This document shows, one piece after another, positions 46,092 to 56,966 of a DNA stretch of 64,000 nt (its first letter is position 1; each line of letters opens with the position of its first letter). The DNA comes from Orychophragmus violaceus (Eukaryota > Streptophyta > Magnoliopsida > Brassicales > Brassicaceae). The translations under genes and the position numbers were made by a program. The notes under the pieces were generated by a model. That model was not told the DNA's origin. It did no database searches and worked only from the letters and a program-made list of their open reading frames with translations. Where the stretch lies: assembly GCA_030180135.1 (NCBI GenBank), contig CM058229.1, positions 45,721,522 to 45,785,521 on the forward strand. The letters run 5' to 3'.

Positions 46092-47330
46092 CTAGTAATA
46101 GTACTGCTTGAGTTTGTTCACGTTCCACGAGCGTGGAATGGATTCTCCATTAATCCTGACGAGCTCGTATACGCCTGGTTTGACCACTTTGGAGATGATG
46201 TTGGGTCCTTCCCAGTTGGCTCCGAGCTTGCATGCACTGTGTTCGCGCATGTTTCCGAACACTTTCCAAAGTACGAGGCGACTTCGACGAAGCGTCGGCC
46301 TTTGAACTTCTTGTTGTAGTGTCGAGTGATCTGCTGTTGGTAGTTCTGAAGTCGTAGCAGTGCTCGGTCTCGAAGTTCTTCCACTTGGTCGAGATGATCG
46401 ATGATCATGCTGTTGTTCAGCTCCTCGTGCTAGGGTGATACACTTAGTCGGATTGTCGGCACACTTACTTATGTGGGGTACATTGCTTCCATCCCATGAG
46501 AAAGTGAGAAAGGTGTCTGGCCGGTTGAGTTTCTTGGCGTTGTTAAATCGGACCATAGGACACCGTCAAGATCGTCGGTCCAGAGGCCTTTGTTGATTTC
46601 CTACCGTTTTTTTAGTCCGTCGGTCCAGAGGCCTTTGTTCGTTGCTTCAACTTGCTCGTTCCCTTGCGGGTACCTAGGGGTTGACTTGCTCAGCCTTGTC
46701 TTCCACCTCGCACAGAATCCTTTGAAAAAGTTGGATATGAACTGAGATCCTTTGTAGGTGACGATCTCGTACGGGAGTCCGTGGCAGTAAATGATGTATT
46801 TCCACAAAAATTTGTAGACATCGAGGTCAATGATTTCAGCGTACTGTCATGATTAAGATGAACTTCTTCTGATGCGAGGCCGGGAGGGGTCCAACGATGT
46901 CCATCGCCCAACGCATGAATGGGTAGGGTGTGGCCGTGGTCTTGAGAATTTCAGATGGCTGATGAATGTTTGGTGCATGCCTTTGGCATTTCTCGCACCT
47001 TAACACGTACTTTTAGCAGTCGGCGATCATGGTTGGCCAAAAGTGCCCTTGTCGCTTGATTTTGGCAGAGAGAGATCGGCCGCTTTTTTGATTTCCGCCT
47101 GCTCCTTCGTGAGTATCTTCGGTAATCAACTTTATTGCCTATCCGTGCACACACTGCAAAAGAGCTTAGGATGCACTCCATCGAAAAAACTCGTATTTCA
47201 TGTTTACGTATTGCGCGCATCGGGCTTTTAGCCAGTGAGCTGCCCATCAATCTTCGGGGACCTTTCCGTCAAGGATATACTGTTTATTATCATCCCTCCA
47301 ATCTATCGCTTTGTCGGACTCTGGCGCTGC
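46092..47330 (-). pseudogene. Element D integrase
   Basis: Minus-strand fragments in order: CEKCQRHAPNIHQPSE, then PYPFMRWAMDIVGPLPASHQ with the first catalytic Asp. Next is YEIVTYKGSQFISNFF, where Tyr replaces the second catalytic Asp of the usual VTDNGSQF, then EQVEATNKGLW with the Glu. The C-terminal part (46556-46092) reads KLGANWEGPNIISKVVKPGVYEL and ends IPRSWNVNKLKQYYY. Stops lie between the blocks and after FILIMTVR. The loss of one catalytic Asp makes this copy inactive. Confidence 0.8.
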
Positions 47331-47429
47331 GACTTTGGTGATTTCCTCATTGCTTTTTGTAAGCGTCGTTTATTCCCTCTTCGACTTCGGTAACGACGAG
47401 CATTTCTTCTTCTTGGGAGACGCTTGGTC

Positions 47430-47885
47430 GGGCTATGCATTCGACTTGTATGATTCGCCGGAGATCGGGGTCTGATGGTGATGCTAAGGCGGCCAAGGCA
47501 TCTGCAAATGAGTTGTCACTTCGGGGGATCTTGGTCAGCGTTACCGATCTGATCTTGGCAACATTTTGTTGGACGAGTTTCAGATATGCGAATATGTGTT
47601 AATTCTTTGCTTCCTCTTACCCGTTGTATTGGTTAACGACGAGCTGGGAATCAGCGAATACGTGTACTTGCTTTGCTCCGACCAATTCTGCTAACCGCAT
47701 ACCGGCTATTAGTGCTTCGTATTCTGCTTCGTTGTTGGAAACTAGGAAGGCGAGGCGGAATGACTGCTCGATTATTTCACATGTTGGGGATGTCAGCTTG
47801 ACTCCAACTCCCGAACAGTTTTTCGACGAAGATTCGTCGACAAACAGGATCCACCTCTCCTTCGGAATCTGCTCGTGCTGATTGT
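47430..47885 (-). pseudogene. Element D archaeal-type RNase H
   Basis: The minus strand reads ERWILFVDESSSKNCSGVGV, EIIEQSFRLAF, SNNEAEYEALIAGMRLAELV, HVFADSQLVVNQY, then a stop, and later TKIPRSDNSFADALAALAS. The VDESS, EAEYEAL, ADSQLV and D..ADALA motifs are those of the second, archaeal-like RNase H of Tat elements. Two stops interrupt it. Confidence 0.8.
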
Positions 47886-49215
47886 GAGCTCGGGAGGAAA
47901 CTCAATCAGAAAGTCGGCTAGAATTGGAGACTTGGCACTAGTTCTTTGTTTATACTCGATATCATACTCGCTTAATTTGACTGCCCATTTGGCAATTCTG
48001 CCGGATTGGATCGGGCTATGTAGGATTTTCCTGATCGGCTGATTTGTGAGTACTACCACTGAGTGTGATTGAAAGCAAGGTCGGAGCTTTCTTGCCTAAA
48101 TAACTACAGCTAGTGCGCGTTTCTCGAGCGTGTTGTATCGTGTCTCAGCATCGTCAAATATTTTGATTATGTAAGAGTTGGGTTTCTGGTCGCCTCGGTC
48201 ATCCCGAATGAGTATGCTGCTTATTTCCGAGGTGGATACCGAGATGTACAAGTAGAGCGTCTCTCCCTCCTCGGGCTTGGCCAGGATTGGCGGGGTGAAC
48301 AGGTAGGTTTTCAGATGCTGGAATGCGTCCTCTCATTTTGTGTTCCACTCAAACTTTTTGTTTGCCTGGAGCAGGTTGTAGAAAGGGAGATATTTTTCGG
48401 TTTATTGAGAGATGAATCTGTTCAGGGCCGTGACTCGTCCGGTCAATCTCTGAACTTCGGAGTGTTCTTTGTGAGGAGAGCTCGGTGATCGATGTTATCT
48501 TCTTGGTGTTAGCCTTGATTCCTCTTCTCGTGACAATGTAGCCGAGGAACTCTCCTGATGTGACTGTGAACGTGCACTTGGTCGGGTTAAACTTGATCCC
48601 GTACCTGTTTAAGCTTTCGAAGCATGTGGCCAGGTGATTGACGTGATCATCAGCCGAGGTGGATTTTACGAGCATGTCATCGATATAAACTTACATGGTT
48701 TTGCCGAGCTGATCGACGAACATACGATTGATCAACCGTTGGTATGTTGCTCATGCGTTCTTGAGTCTGAATGACATAAATTTGTGGCAATATGTTCCGC
48801 GATCGGTGCTGAACGAGGTCTTTTCGCGATCATCGGGGTGCATCATAATTTGGTTGTATCAAACGAAGGCATCCATGAACGATAGCAGGTCGTGTCCGGC
48901 GGTTGCCTCGACAAACCGGTCAATGTGGGCCAAAGGGGAGCTGTCCTTGGGGCATGCTTTTTTAAGGTCGGTGAAATCAACGCATACTCGCCATCGTTCT
49001 TCTTTTTTTAAGACTACGGGATTTTCCAGGCAGTCTGGGTACTTGACCTTAGTGATCGACCCTGCTTTGGAGAGCCTTTCCACCTCGCATTTACGGCTTT
49101 GGTGTGCTCGGGGCGGAGCTTCCTTCTCTTTTGCTTGATTTTTTGAACACTAGATCGACGTGCAGTTCGTGGCATGCGATTGATGGGTCGACTCTGGTCA
49201 TGTCGTTGGTGGTCT
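47886..49215 (-). pseudogene. Element D reverse transcriptase and first RNase H
   Basis: RT: AGSITKVKYPDCLENPVVLK, RVCVDFTDLKKACPKDS, HIDRFVEATAGHDLLSFMDAF. YIDDMLVKS follows near 48690-48665 with the DD catalytic pair, just after an in-frame stop. Then come NPTKCTFTVTSGEFLGYIVT and RRGIKAN. RNase H: LYLYISVSTSEISSILIRDD, ETRYNTLEKRALAVVI, ARKLRPCFQSHSVVVL, WAVKLSEYDIEYKQRTSAKS and ILADFLIEFP. Several frames are needed, so it is inactive. Confidence 0.85.
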
Positions 49216-49464
49216 AGGCGAAGGTTGTGGCATTCTGTTTGAGGAAGTCGACGACCTTGTCTTGCATATCTTCACGAAGATCGGCGCCTATTCCTACGCA
49301 ACGCTCGGGGTCGCTGATTTCGATGTTGAATTGAACAACAACATCTTTTTCGGTTTGTCGGGTGGTGGCACCTCGATCCGTGGTTTGGCGAATAGGTAAT
49401 CTTGTGACTTGTGGTGGAGTTTGTGTTCGATCCAGAAGCACGTTCGCAAAATTCTCTGGTCTCC

Positions 49465-50028
49465 TCAGAAAGTAAAAATGCTAAAGGGCGCCTGGAACTT
49501 AACGCACTGATGATAAGTGGAAGGGACTGCTTTCATCTCGTGTATCCACGGTGTGCCCAAAATGACCTTGTAAATGGCTGGTCGGTCGACGACCACGAAC
49601 TTGATGAGTTTGGATATCCTACCGACGTAGACATGGAGTTTGATTGTTCTGATCGTAGTGATTGAATCTCCGGAGAAGCCTGTTCGGGGCTTCACTGATG
49701 GCTTTATTTGGTAATTACTGAGCTCCATGCATTGCAATGTTTCCTTGAAAATTACGTCGACCGAACTTCCAGTGTCGCCCAAAATTTTGGATACATCGCC
49801 TATCCGAAGTGCTATGACGAGTGGATCGTTATGCGGTCTATCCAGTCCTTCTCCGTCTTGTTCGGTGAAGGTGATACCACTTCCGATTTTGAGTTCGTCA
49901 TTGATGTTTCTTTGCCACTGTTGTTGGGTCACTGCTCGGCGCTCATTTGCCTTGATTGATCGTACCAAATCATTGGCTAGTGGTAATCCTCCCTTTATCA
50001 TATTTATGCATCTTCTCGGTGGAGGCAT
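49465..50028 (-). pseudogene. Element D aspartic protease region
   Basis: 187 open codons. DPLVIALRIGDVSKILGDTG precedes SSVDVIF, giving the catalytic DTGSS. Later YKVILGTPWIHEMKAVPSTY is the conserved end in Tat proteases. It is the least damaged domain of this element, though it no longer joins gag or RT in one frame. Confidence 0.8.
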
Positions 50029-50199
50029 TCCTTCCTTGTCTTACTTCTCACAGGCTCGTTTATGTGCTGCTGTGTTCGCATCGATCTGCTTGATTTCTGC
50101 CGCGAAGGTTACTTGTTTATTTTTCTCCTCCTGAACTAGCTTGAAACGCTCGGACTCGTTCTTCGATTGTGTCGCCTGGTTAACTTGTTTTGCGGGAGG

Positions 50200-51802
50200 T
50201 TGGTTGCGAGTTGCCACCAACTTTTTGCCGTCTTTTTGATAGTCAGCGTAGAGGAGAGCTTCTAGGTTTCTGCATTCGGCTGTGTTGTGATATGCTCATT
50301 GGTGAAAGTCGCAGAAGAGATTGCTCTTATCACCACCCTGAATGTACTTGTTGGTCCAGGGCTTACCTTTGTTTTGATCTTGTTGATAGCCTTGGGCAGA
50401 CGATCTTAGCGATAGTTTTGGGCGGGTCGTTCTTCTCCTTGTTGGTAGTCTTGCGATTGGTCGCTAACGTAGTATGCCGACTTGCCCTTTTTTGCGATGT
50501 CTTTCTCTTTTGTCCTTTTTTAATCTTGGTCGTAGTGTTGACGTGGTTCATGCTGGTCAACAGTTATCTCCACCTTTTCTTTCGAGTTTGAACGTTTTGG
50601 TCCAAACTTCTTTGCCAGGGTTTCCTTTTCTGATCGATGAAGATGGTAGCCCTGTGAAGAGCGTCTTCGAGCGAGCTCAACTTGTTTTTCTTTAGCTCTT
50701 CACGGAAACTGGACTTGTACCATAGACCATTACGTAATGAGGGCAGGCCTTCGCCGTCGGTTATTGATATCTTCGCAAGGATGCTCTTGAAACGAGTAAT
50801 GTATGATCAGAGGCTTTCCTTTTGCCCTTACGTGATGGCCCAGAGGTCAACGTTAGACACTTCCTCCATGATGTACATGGAGTAGTGCTTGAGGAATGCC
50901 ATTGTTAGATCCTGGTATCCGTCGATTGAGTTTGGTTCTAGACGAGAGAACCAATCCAAGGCGGATCCGGTTAGATGCTACACGAATAGTTGGCAAAAAC
51001 CTGCATCGCGCTCCCCGAGGTTGAACTGTGTCCGGCCCATTGCGATGCGAAATGCAGTCAAAAATTGCCTTGGATCAGAGTTTCCATCGTATGTTATTAT
51101 CTTGATTTTTCCAGGGTGTCGAACTTGGATATTCGTGAGTCGGAGGGTAAATGGAATGTTTTGCGTTTCTTCCAGTACGCGATCGATCTCCGGTACCGAG
51201 CTGATCGCTTGATGGACCTTCGAGATCATATTTCGTAGTTTTAACTTCAAGTCTTCGATCTCGCTATCTCTATGAGCGTCTGCTGCTGAGCTTCTCGGAG
51301 TACAGGCGATGAGAGGTTGATCATTGGTCTCCTCGGTTGGTTGTGTTGAGGATTGTGAGAGTATTCGTCTACCTTTTCCGATGTTTGGGGTTGGCGATCC
51401 TTCAAATAGGACTCGTTGAAGACGTGGTCTGAAGTTGGTCAGACGAGGCGCGGTTTCCTGATGGCCTGACAATTGTAGATCGTAAATCTTCCCCTGGCAT
51501 AACGCTTGTGCTGTGACGAGCTGGTTATAACAAGAATTTCTCCCTCGAGACAGCTCATCCACTTGGGCCATGAGAGCCTTTAGTAGGACGAACATGTTCT
51601 GCTCGTCGGATTGACTGCTTGCTGCTGGTTGAGTCTGTTCAGTACCCGTAGGTACCTATGTTTCTTAAGGTTGGATAATCGGGTTTGCGACCTGGGAGAT
51701 GCACCAAGTCTTATCAGGTTGACCCTTTGCTTGAGAGGTCACCCCCGAACCAGAGCTGTCTGGAAGTGTGATGACGTCCTTGCTAGGTGGAGGTCCTGTC
51801 AT
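50200..51802 (-). pseudogene. Element D gag
   Basis: It begins at ATG 51802 (MTGPPPSKDVITLPDSSG) and breaks at about 51665. It continues 51595-50978 with VRHPGKIKIITYDGNSDPRQ, FLTAFRIAMGRTQFNLGERD and AGFCQLFV. It then runs in frame past a stop to HLTGSALDWFSRLEPNSIDG and AFLKHYSMYIMEEVSNVDLW. A degraded zinc finger, FCDFHQ, stop, AYHNTAECRNLEALLYADYQ, lies near 50300-50230. This is Tat-type gag with several nonsense changes. Confidence 0.8.
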
Positions 51803-51839
51803 CGCCGAGCTTTTCTATTAGTGAAGAAAAACCTAAGTT

Positions 51840-51856
51840 CCCCACAGACGGCGCCA
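51840..51856 (-). promoter_or_regulatory. Primer binding site of element D
   Basis: Minus strand TGGCGCCGTCTGTGGGG, four bases after the LTR end. This PBS form is common in Tat-type elements. Confidence 0.75.
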
Positions 51857-51860
51857 ATTG

Positions 51861-52488
51861 TGATAACCTAGTTCGTCACTAAGGTTGGATGCTCGTCTCA
51901 CTTGGTCTGAGTCAACGTGCTCCGTGGAAGTCTATGGGTTAAGGTCTATCTTTATAATAGAATATAGTAAGGTCGGAAAACGAACAGGAAAGTATAAGGC
52001 CGTCAAGAGACGAGCATGTTTATAATTAATGAGAAGAGAGTCCGAGCTGGTCGATAGACGAGCTCGGGTTACAATCTGAGACGTGAATTCTGGAGAGAGA
52101 AAGTAGTAAAGAGCACAAATCCCAAAAAGTTACATTAATGTATAGTGTTCAGTCCTACTTATAGTAAAATACGGTCGTCCTTTTGTACGGGCCGTTAACT
52201 ACTTGTTGAGTTCATGACGAATGGACCGTACTTCAGGTGAAAAATGGACCGAGCCGAACTCGTTTTGTTTGTTAGTAGAGCCGAGATGACTAGAGGCTGC
52301 GAGCCGAGCCGAACTGGAATGATTTGTACGAACCGAGGCAAGCATGTCGAGCTTGGATCAAACGAGCGCGTCTTATCTTCGGGTGATGTTCAATAATGTG
52401 CCGAGTTTGTTTCTATTGAGCCGGACAATTATCCAGAGAACAGGTATGGGCCGAGCTAAATAGATGGGTGCTAAACCCATGTATAACA
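51861..52488 (-). repeat. 5' LTR of element D
   Basis: 628 bp. On the minus strand it starts TGTTATACATGGG and ends GGTTATCA. It is rich in GAGCTCGG-like words. Confidence 0.75.
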
Positions 52489-52975
52489 GTTTATTCCCTC
52501 AAATTTACCCATTTCACTCATGACATGTATGTTGTGACTATCACGAGTAATCCATCCCAAACCTGAATTGTGGTTTCCTTTACGATGAGAAATATCGTAG
52601 TTACATTTAATCCAAACATTTTTCGGTTTATTCCATTTTCCTTCTCTCTCGTTTGGGGCATATTCGTATTATTACAACTGTTCTTAGTTTCGTTGCAAGT
52701 TAGTCATTCTTTGACGTCTTCCACACTTCTCTGCACTGTTTCTTTAAAAGAAGTTCGTTACGACTTTTCCATATTTTCCATAATAACCAAAAAGATAGTA
52801 GGTGATGTTCCATAGTGATTTGCTCTTGCCTATAGTACCCTAGGATCTCTCGTAATTTATCCTCAAATGATAAATTATGATCCATTCACAATGGGATGGA
52901 AATACCTGAAAGTCTCCATGCTTGAACTCCATAATTACATGAGAATAATACATGATTTGTATCTTTCTTTTTAAC
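52489..52975 (-). pseudogene. LINE-type 3' coding fragment (zf-RVT linker and RNase H)
   Basis: On the minus strand FSCNYGVQAWRLSGISIP is followed by HHLLSFWLLWKIWKSRNELL. It then continues to VKCNYDISHRK and GWITRDSHNIHVMSEMGKFE. This matches the plant non-LTR pattern of a zf-RVT end, the FW(I/L)LWxIWKSRN motif and an RVT_3 RNase H start (KCNxDxS, GWIxRD). The RNase H is cut by the LTR of element D at 52488. No RT core is present. Confidence 0.65.
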
Positions 52976-53045
52976 ATATGATTTCATTTTTTGTGTTTAT
53001 GTTTTATTTTGTTCATTGTGTTTTTATAACCCCACCTCACCCTCA

Positions 53046-53070
53046 CCCCCCCCCCCCCCCCCCCCCCCCC
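53046..53070. repeat. Poly-C tract
   Basis: About 25 consecutive C. No function assigned. Its length in the assembly is likely to be approximate. Confidence 0.7.
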
Positions 53071-53260
53071 AAACCCATTTTTATGTCTATTTACACATCT
53101 TCAATCGAAAAGCCAAAAATAGTATTTCTTTCCATAATTGTTTCATTAGAAATAAAAACCAAAAGAAAATATTTAATAGCATTAATGTTTTATGTTTTCA
53201 GTCAAAATCATTTAATTGCTATAGAATATTTCTAAATCGTTTTCCTATGATTGCCATCCA

Positions 53261-53289
53261 CTAGTGATGTTCGCCCCCGCGCGCGGGGG
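53261..53289 (-). mobile_element. Candidate Helitron 3' terminus
   Basis: On the minus strand a perfect 16-bp GC palindrome (cccccgcgcgcggggg, 53274-53289) is followed after 9 bases by CTAG and then T. Helitrons end in a GC-rich hairpin about 10 bases before CTRR and insert between A and T. The element would extend to the right. I could not find its TC start. Confidence 0.5.
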
Positions 53290-53661
53290 ATTCAGTTGTA
53301 TGATGGCTATGTTTATACTTTATTTGTTTAATGTCTTATTCAACAAATTTTGGTATTTCATATCTTATATTTAAGGTATTTTATTGGACTGTTTTAAATG
53401 TTTCAGCCCTTGTTTAATTTCTAGTGTTTTGGTGTTGCATTATTTGTTTTTTATGTATTGGTTTTGTCCTCGTCAGCAAACTAAATATGTTGCTGCCTCT
53501 GTGGCTCCGTTTATATGGCTTGTTTCATACATCTTTCTGAGATATTCTCAACAGTTTTGTATTCTCCACTCGTTCGAGTGATTTCTCCAAAATATTATTC
53601 GTGATCATATTTTTTGTGGGTAGATAGTTGCTTGTTTAATTTGGGTGCTAGAGACCACATA
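53290..53661. other. AT-rich spacer
   Basis: No gene recognised. A 65-codon ORF at 53384 has no recognisable motif. Confidence 0.4.
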
Positions 53662-53669
53662 ATCCTATA

Positions 53670-54249
53670 CAGTGGCGGAGCCAGAAAATTTTTATATTGG
53701 GGACAAATTTTTTTTTGTACCTTTGATCAAAAGGCATATCATTTAAATTTGTTGATGGAAAATTTTTTTTATATAAACTCCATCATATGTGAAATTTTAT
53801 TTTTTAAAAAAAATATGAAAGATATTCAATTTACATATCATACATAAATCCTAACCTTTTCTGATGGTAGTCAAACAAACTAAAGTATAAATATAAAAAT
53901 AAAAAGAAATCAACTTAAATTCAATTTAATTTGTGGTGAATGGTGAGTTGAAATAAAGTGAATGATAGTTTTTTTTCTTATCATGAATGAGAGCTTTGTG
54001 GAATAAAAGTGAATGAGAATAAAAATTTGGGTTTGTGTTTTATGTTTTAAAAATAGAATCAAAACTAATTAGTATATATTTTAGACCACAAAAATTACCA
54101 ACAAGTCTAATAAAGCAACTCTTAAAACCCATTTAGACATAAGAGATTTTTATTTTCCACATTATATTTTTATTTGATGAAAAATATATATTTTTTTAAA
54201 AAAAGGTGGGGTCAGCTGACCCCCTCCTTGCTTACTGCCTCCGCCCATG
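53670..54249. mobile_element. hAT-type MITE 1 (580 bp)
   Basis: Ends cagtggcggagccag and, inverted, catgggcggaggcag (three mismatches). They are flanked by a perfect 8-bp duplication atcctata (53662-53669 and 54250-54257). It has no coding capacity and an AT-rich centre. The 8-bp duplication and CAG-type ends fit the hAT superfamily. Confidence 0.85.
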
Positions 54250-54257
54250 ATCCTATA

Positions 54258-54513
54258 TCAATTTCTGTCTGTGAGTATGGCATGTTCACATTCGACAGCT
54301 ATATTGTCCACTGATTTTCATTTCGTTTCCAATTTGCATCAAATTTGGTAGATTGTTTGGGGGCAATGATGTGCAGTGAAACACATGTTTGTCATCTTTT
54401 GTCCAACTCTATAACCTAAATTCTGTATTTTCTGAGTAGGATCTCCAATCATTGTTTGTGGTAAAAATAAGCAAAAATGCATCTAGACTAAAGAAACAAT
54501 GAAAGATGGTAGA
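54258..54513. other. Spacer between the two MITEs
   Basis: No gene or repeat recognised. Confidence 0.5.
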
Positions 54514-54521
54514 GTGGTGAC

Positions 54522-55181
54522 CAGGGGCGGACGCACGTTATGCTATATGTGGCACATGCCCCATACTAAATCAATATTAGAATTAGCACTCGTAAGGTAA
54601 GTGTATTTAAGAGTCAGTTCAATTGGTTTTAAACTCTGCTTTTCACATATTGTTCCAAGTTCGAAGATCATTGTTTCCTTTTTGTCTTTTTATTTTTCTC
54701 TTCAAAACAAACTTGCTTGTATTTTCTTTCAAATGTTCTACAAATACTTATTTTCTTTGTTTTTAGTGTATTCAACAATTCTATAATCTGATTTTTTTCA
54801 ATTTATTATTATAGTTAAATATTCTACTGTTAAGAAAAAAATTCTCATGTTTACTCCTATACTTAATTTTTCAATTAAGTTCATATTTTTAATTTTTATA
54901 TAAAATAAAAATTAGAACAAATATTACTTTTGATATAGATGGGATTGTAATGTACAGTATAATACAACTAAAAATGAATATGCACTTAGAAAAATATGTA
55001 CCTTCTTAATTTTAATTCAATTTGTAAACTTTTCACAACTACCACCAAAATTTTATTAATTTCTTTAATATTCATGTAATATATATTTTAAATAACAAAT
55101 TATATTTATTTTTTAATAAAAATTATATTTACTATTTAAATGTTGTGCCCCATATAAATTTATGTTCTGGATCCGCCCCTG
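54522..55181. mobile_element. hAT-type MITE 2 (660 bp)
   Basis: Ends caggggcggacg and, inverted, caggggcggatc, with a perfect 8-bp duplication gtggtgac (54514-54521 and 55182-55189). Non-coding and very AT-rich. The ends differ from MITE 1, so it is a separate family. Confidence 0.9.
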
Positions 55182-55189
55182 GTGGTGAC

Positions 55190-55869
55190 TGAAAACCAAA
55201 GCTTCTATAGGCGATAAAACTTCACAGTAGATTTCATTGGGAGCCTTAAGAACATCTGAAACTTGTTCCTCCATTCACTCACGAATTTAATAATATAATT
55301 TGGTCCATTTTATTTAGACTAATTCATAATGTCATGGAAGCACAATTTAGTAAAAATAATGTTGAGGTTCTATATAACTTTTGTCAATTAAATTTACATT
55401 TTAACTTCACAACAGAAAAGGAAACTTAACATATTGTTTGAAAACGTTTCCGCAAGTAGAGATCTTTTCACTTATTTTCTCTATTTTCTCTTTTACAGGA
55501 CCAAAACACAAAAAAGTAAATAGGCAAGTATGGATTTTGGTCCTTATTTGGACAACATAAGTTAATAATAGAAACTTTTTTACATTCATTCTTAGCTTCT
55601 TACTGTCGATAGAGAACATTTTATTTTCTTCGATAATTGGCAGGCCATGAGCATTATTTTACTCAAAATCACATTAAATTGAACCTGGCCCCTACAAATC
55701 AAACCTCAATTAATTTAAACCACGAGTTCAAAAAAAAAATCATCTTAGATTTTATCCAGCAAATATGACTAAGGTACTTTCCAAAAAAACCTCACATGAA
55801 AAAAGAAAAAAGTTTTATTATCTCTTTGATGGGTTTATAAAATTTTCCAAAAAAGAAAAAGACAAGACC
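55190..55869. other. Spacer
   Basis: AT-rich, no gene recognised. Confidence 0.5.
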
Positions 55870-56945
55870 TCAGAAAGGTGAGGGAGGCACTTCAATGGTG
55901 GTTCCAGCTTGAATCTGACCCCAACCACTCAAACGCCAACGCTTTTCCACATGCCTACTCAGAGCCACTTTCTCTCCTTTGCTTGTGCAAACCGGCGTTG
56001 TCATCTGCAACTTATCCAGATCGTTCTTTACTCCAACAACTTTGGCTCCAGTCGACATGGAACCGATATTCAGCATCAGAATATCTGCTTTTGTTAGATT
56101 TGACACTTTCCCTTGCTTCTCTGATATCTTTGTTCTGACTCCCAACGATTGCCGTAGAAGAAAGAAGTTCACCTAAAATAGATTCTTTTACATTAACCGA
56201 ATTAACTAACCTTAGGAAAGGAGAAAAAACACCGAGACCATTTGGACTGAAGTATATTATCCTGAGTTGCTGGTTATACCTCAAGTTCAACAAAGTCATC
56301 AGGAAAGGAACCGATTTCACCCAGGACTTGACCAACCAATCGATCAGCACGAGTAAGAAGAGTTGGATCCATTGTTGTTCCAACTCCAATTAGACCTCCA
56401 GGAACGGCATACTGAAGTTCATTTTGTTCTGCGTACATTGATATAATGCGAGAGTAAATCGGAGTGCATTTTGGGTTGCCACGCTCGTCTTTGCCAACAT
56501 TTCCAGGTCGGATCTCAATTAACTGGTGACTTTCAAAACACCCTATAATGGAAATTGTAGTTAGTTAGAGACACCATTTACACACTGGACGATACATGCT
56601 GTGCTCTGTCTTTGTATGGATGATTTATATATATATATATACCATACAAAGCTTGATGAAGCTAGAAGGCAAAATATATGCAATGACAAGCAAGTTGTAC
56701 TTCAGAGATCAAAATAGATAGAGAGATATATACCCGGAGGATACTTCCACCCGCAACTCCACCTTTCATCTCATTAACTTCAAACCCAGGTTTGTTGACA
56801 TCAAACGACCGAATCACTATCATATTTGGTGATGACACAAAATTGCTCTTAGGGATTGGGATCTTCTTGACAATGTACTCACACACAACATCGATATTGT
56901 ATTTCAGTTGTGCTGGACGATGGGTGCACCATTGGCCACAGTGTT
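55870..56945 (-). pseudogene. Translation initiation factor eIF2 gamma subunit, 3' half, broken
   Basis: Three exon-like blocks on the minus strand. Block 56945-56734 has AQLKYNIDVVCEYIVKKIPI, SFDVNKPGFEVNE and GGVAGGSILR. Block 56542-56280 has CTPIYSRIISMYAEQNELQ, AVPGGLIGVGTTMDPT and DRLVGQVLGEIGSFPD. Block 56172-55870 has ILMLNIGSMSTGAKVVGVKN, VCTSKGEKVALSRHVEK, WGQIQAGTTIEVPPSPF and a stop. Introns have GT and AG ends (56733-56543 and 56279-56173). It is broken by a lost base near 56527 (LKV, then a shifted frame to a stop) and a deletion near 56920 before AQLKYN. The GTPase half is absent. eIF2-gamma normally brings initiator tRNA-Met to the ribosome. Confidence 0.85.
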
Positions 56946-56966
56946 CTGCAAACATGATGTGATGAC

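Larger units (their letters stand above)
45551..52488 (-). mobile_element. Degraded Tat-lineage Ty3/gypsy element D
   Basis: The order on the minus strand is LTR (52488-51861), PBS, gag, protease, RT, RNase H, archaeal-type RNase H, integrase and a 3' UTR with tandem repeats. The double RNase H identifies the Tat lineage. Every domain carries stops or frameshifts. The sequence at 45551-46090 does not resemble the right LTR. The 3' LTR is therefore missing, lost or displaced by the B2 insertion at 45550. Confidence 0.85.

Noticed and set aside
46074..50885. Numerous plus-strand ORFs across element D
   Set aside because: All are opposite the minus-strand gag-pol domains, which explain the sequence.
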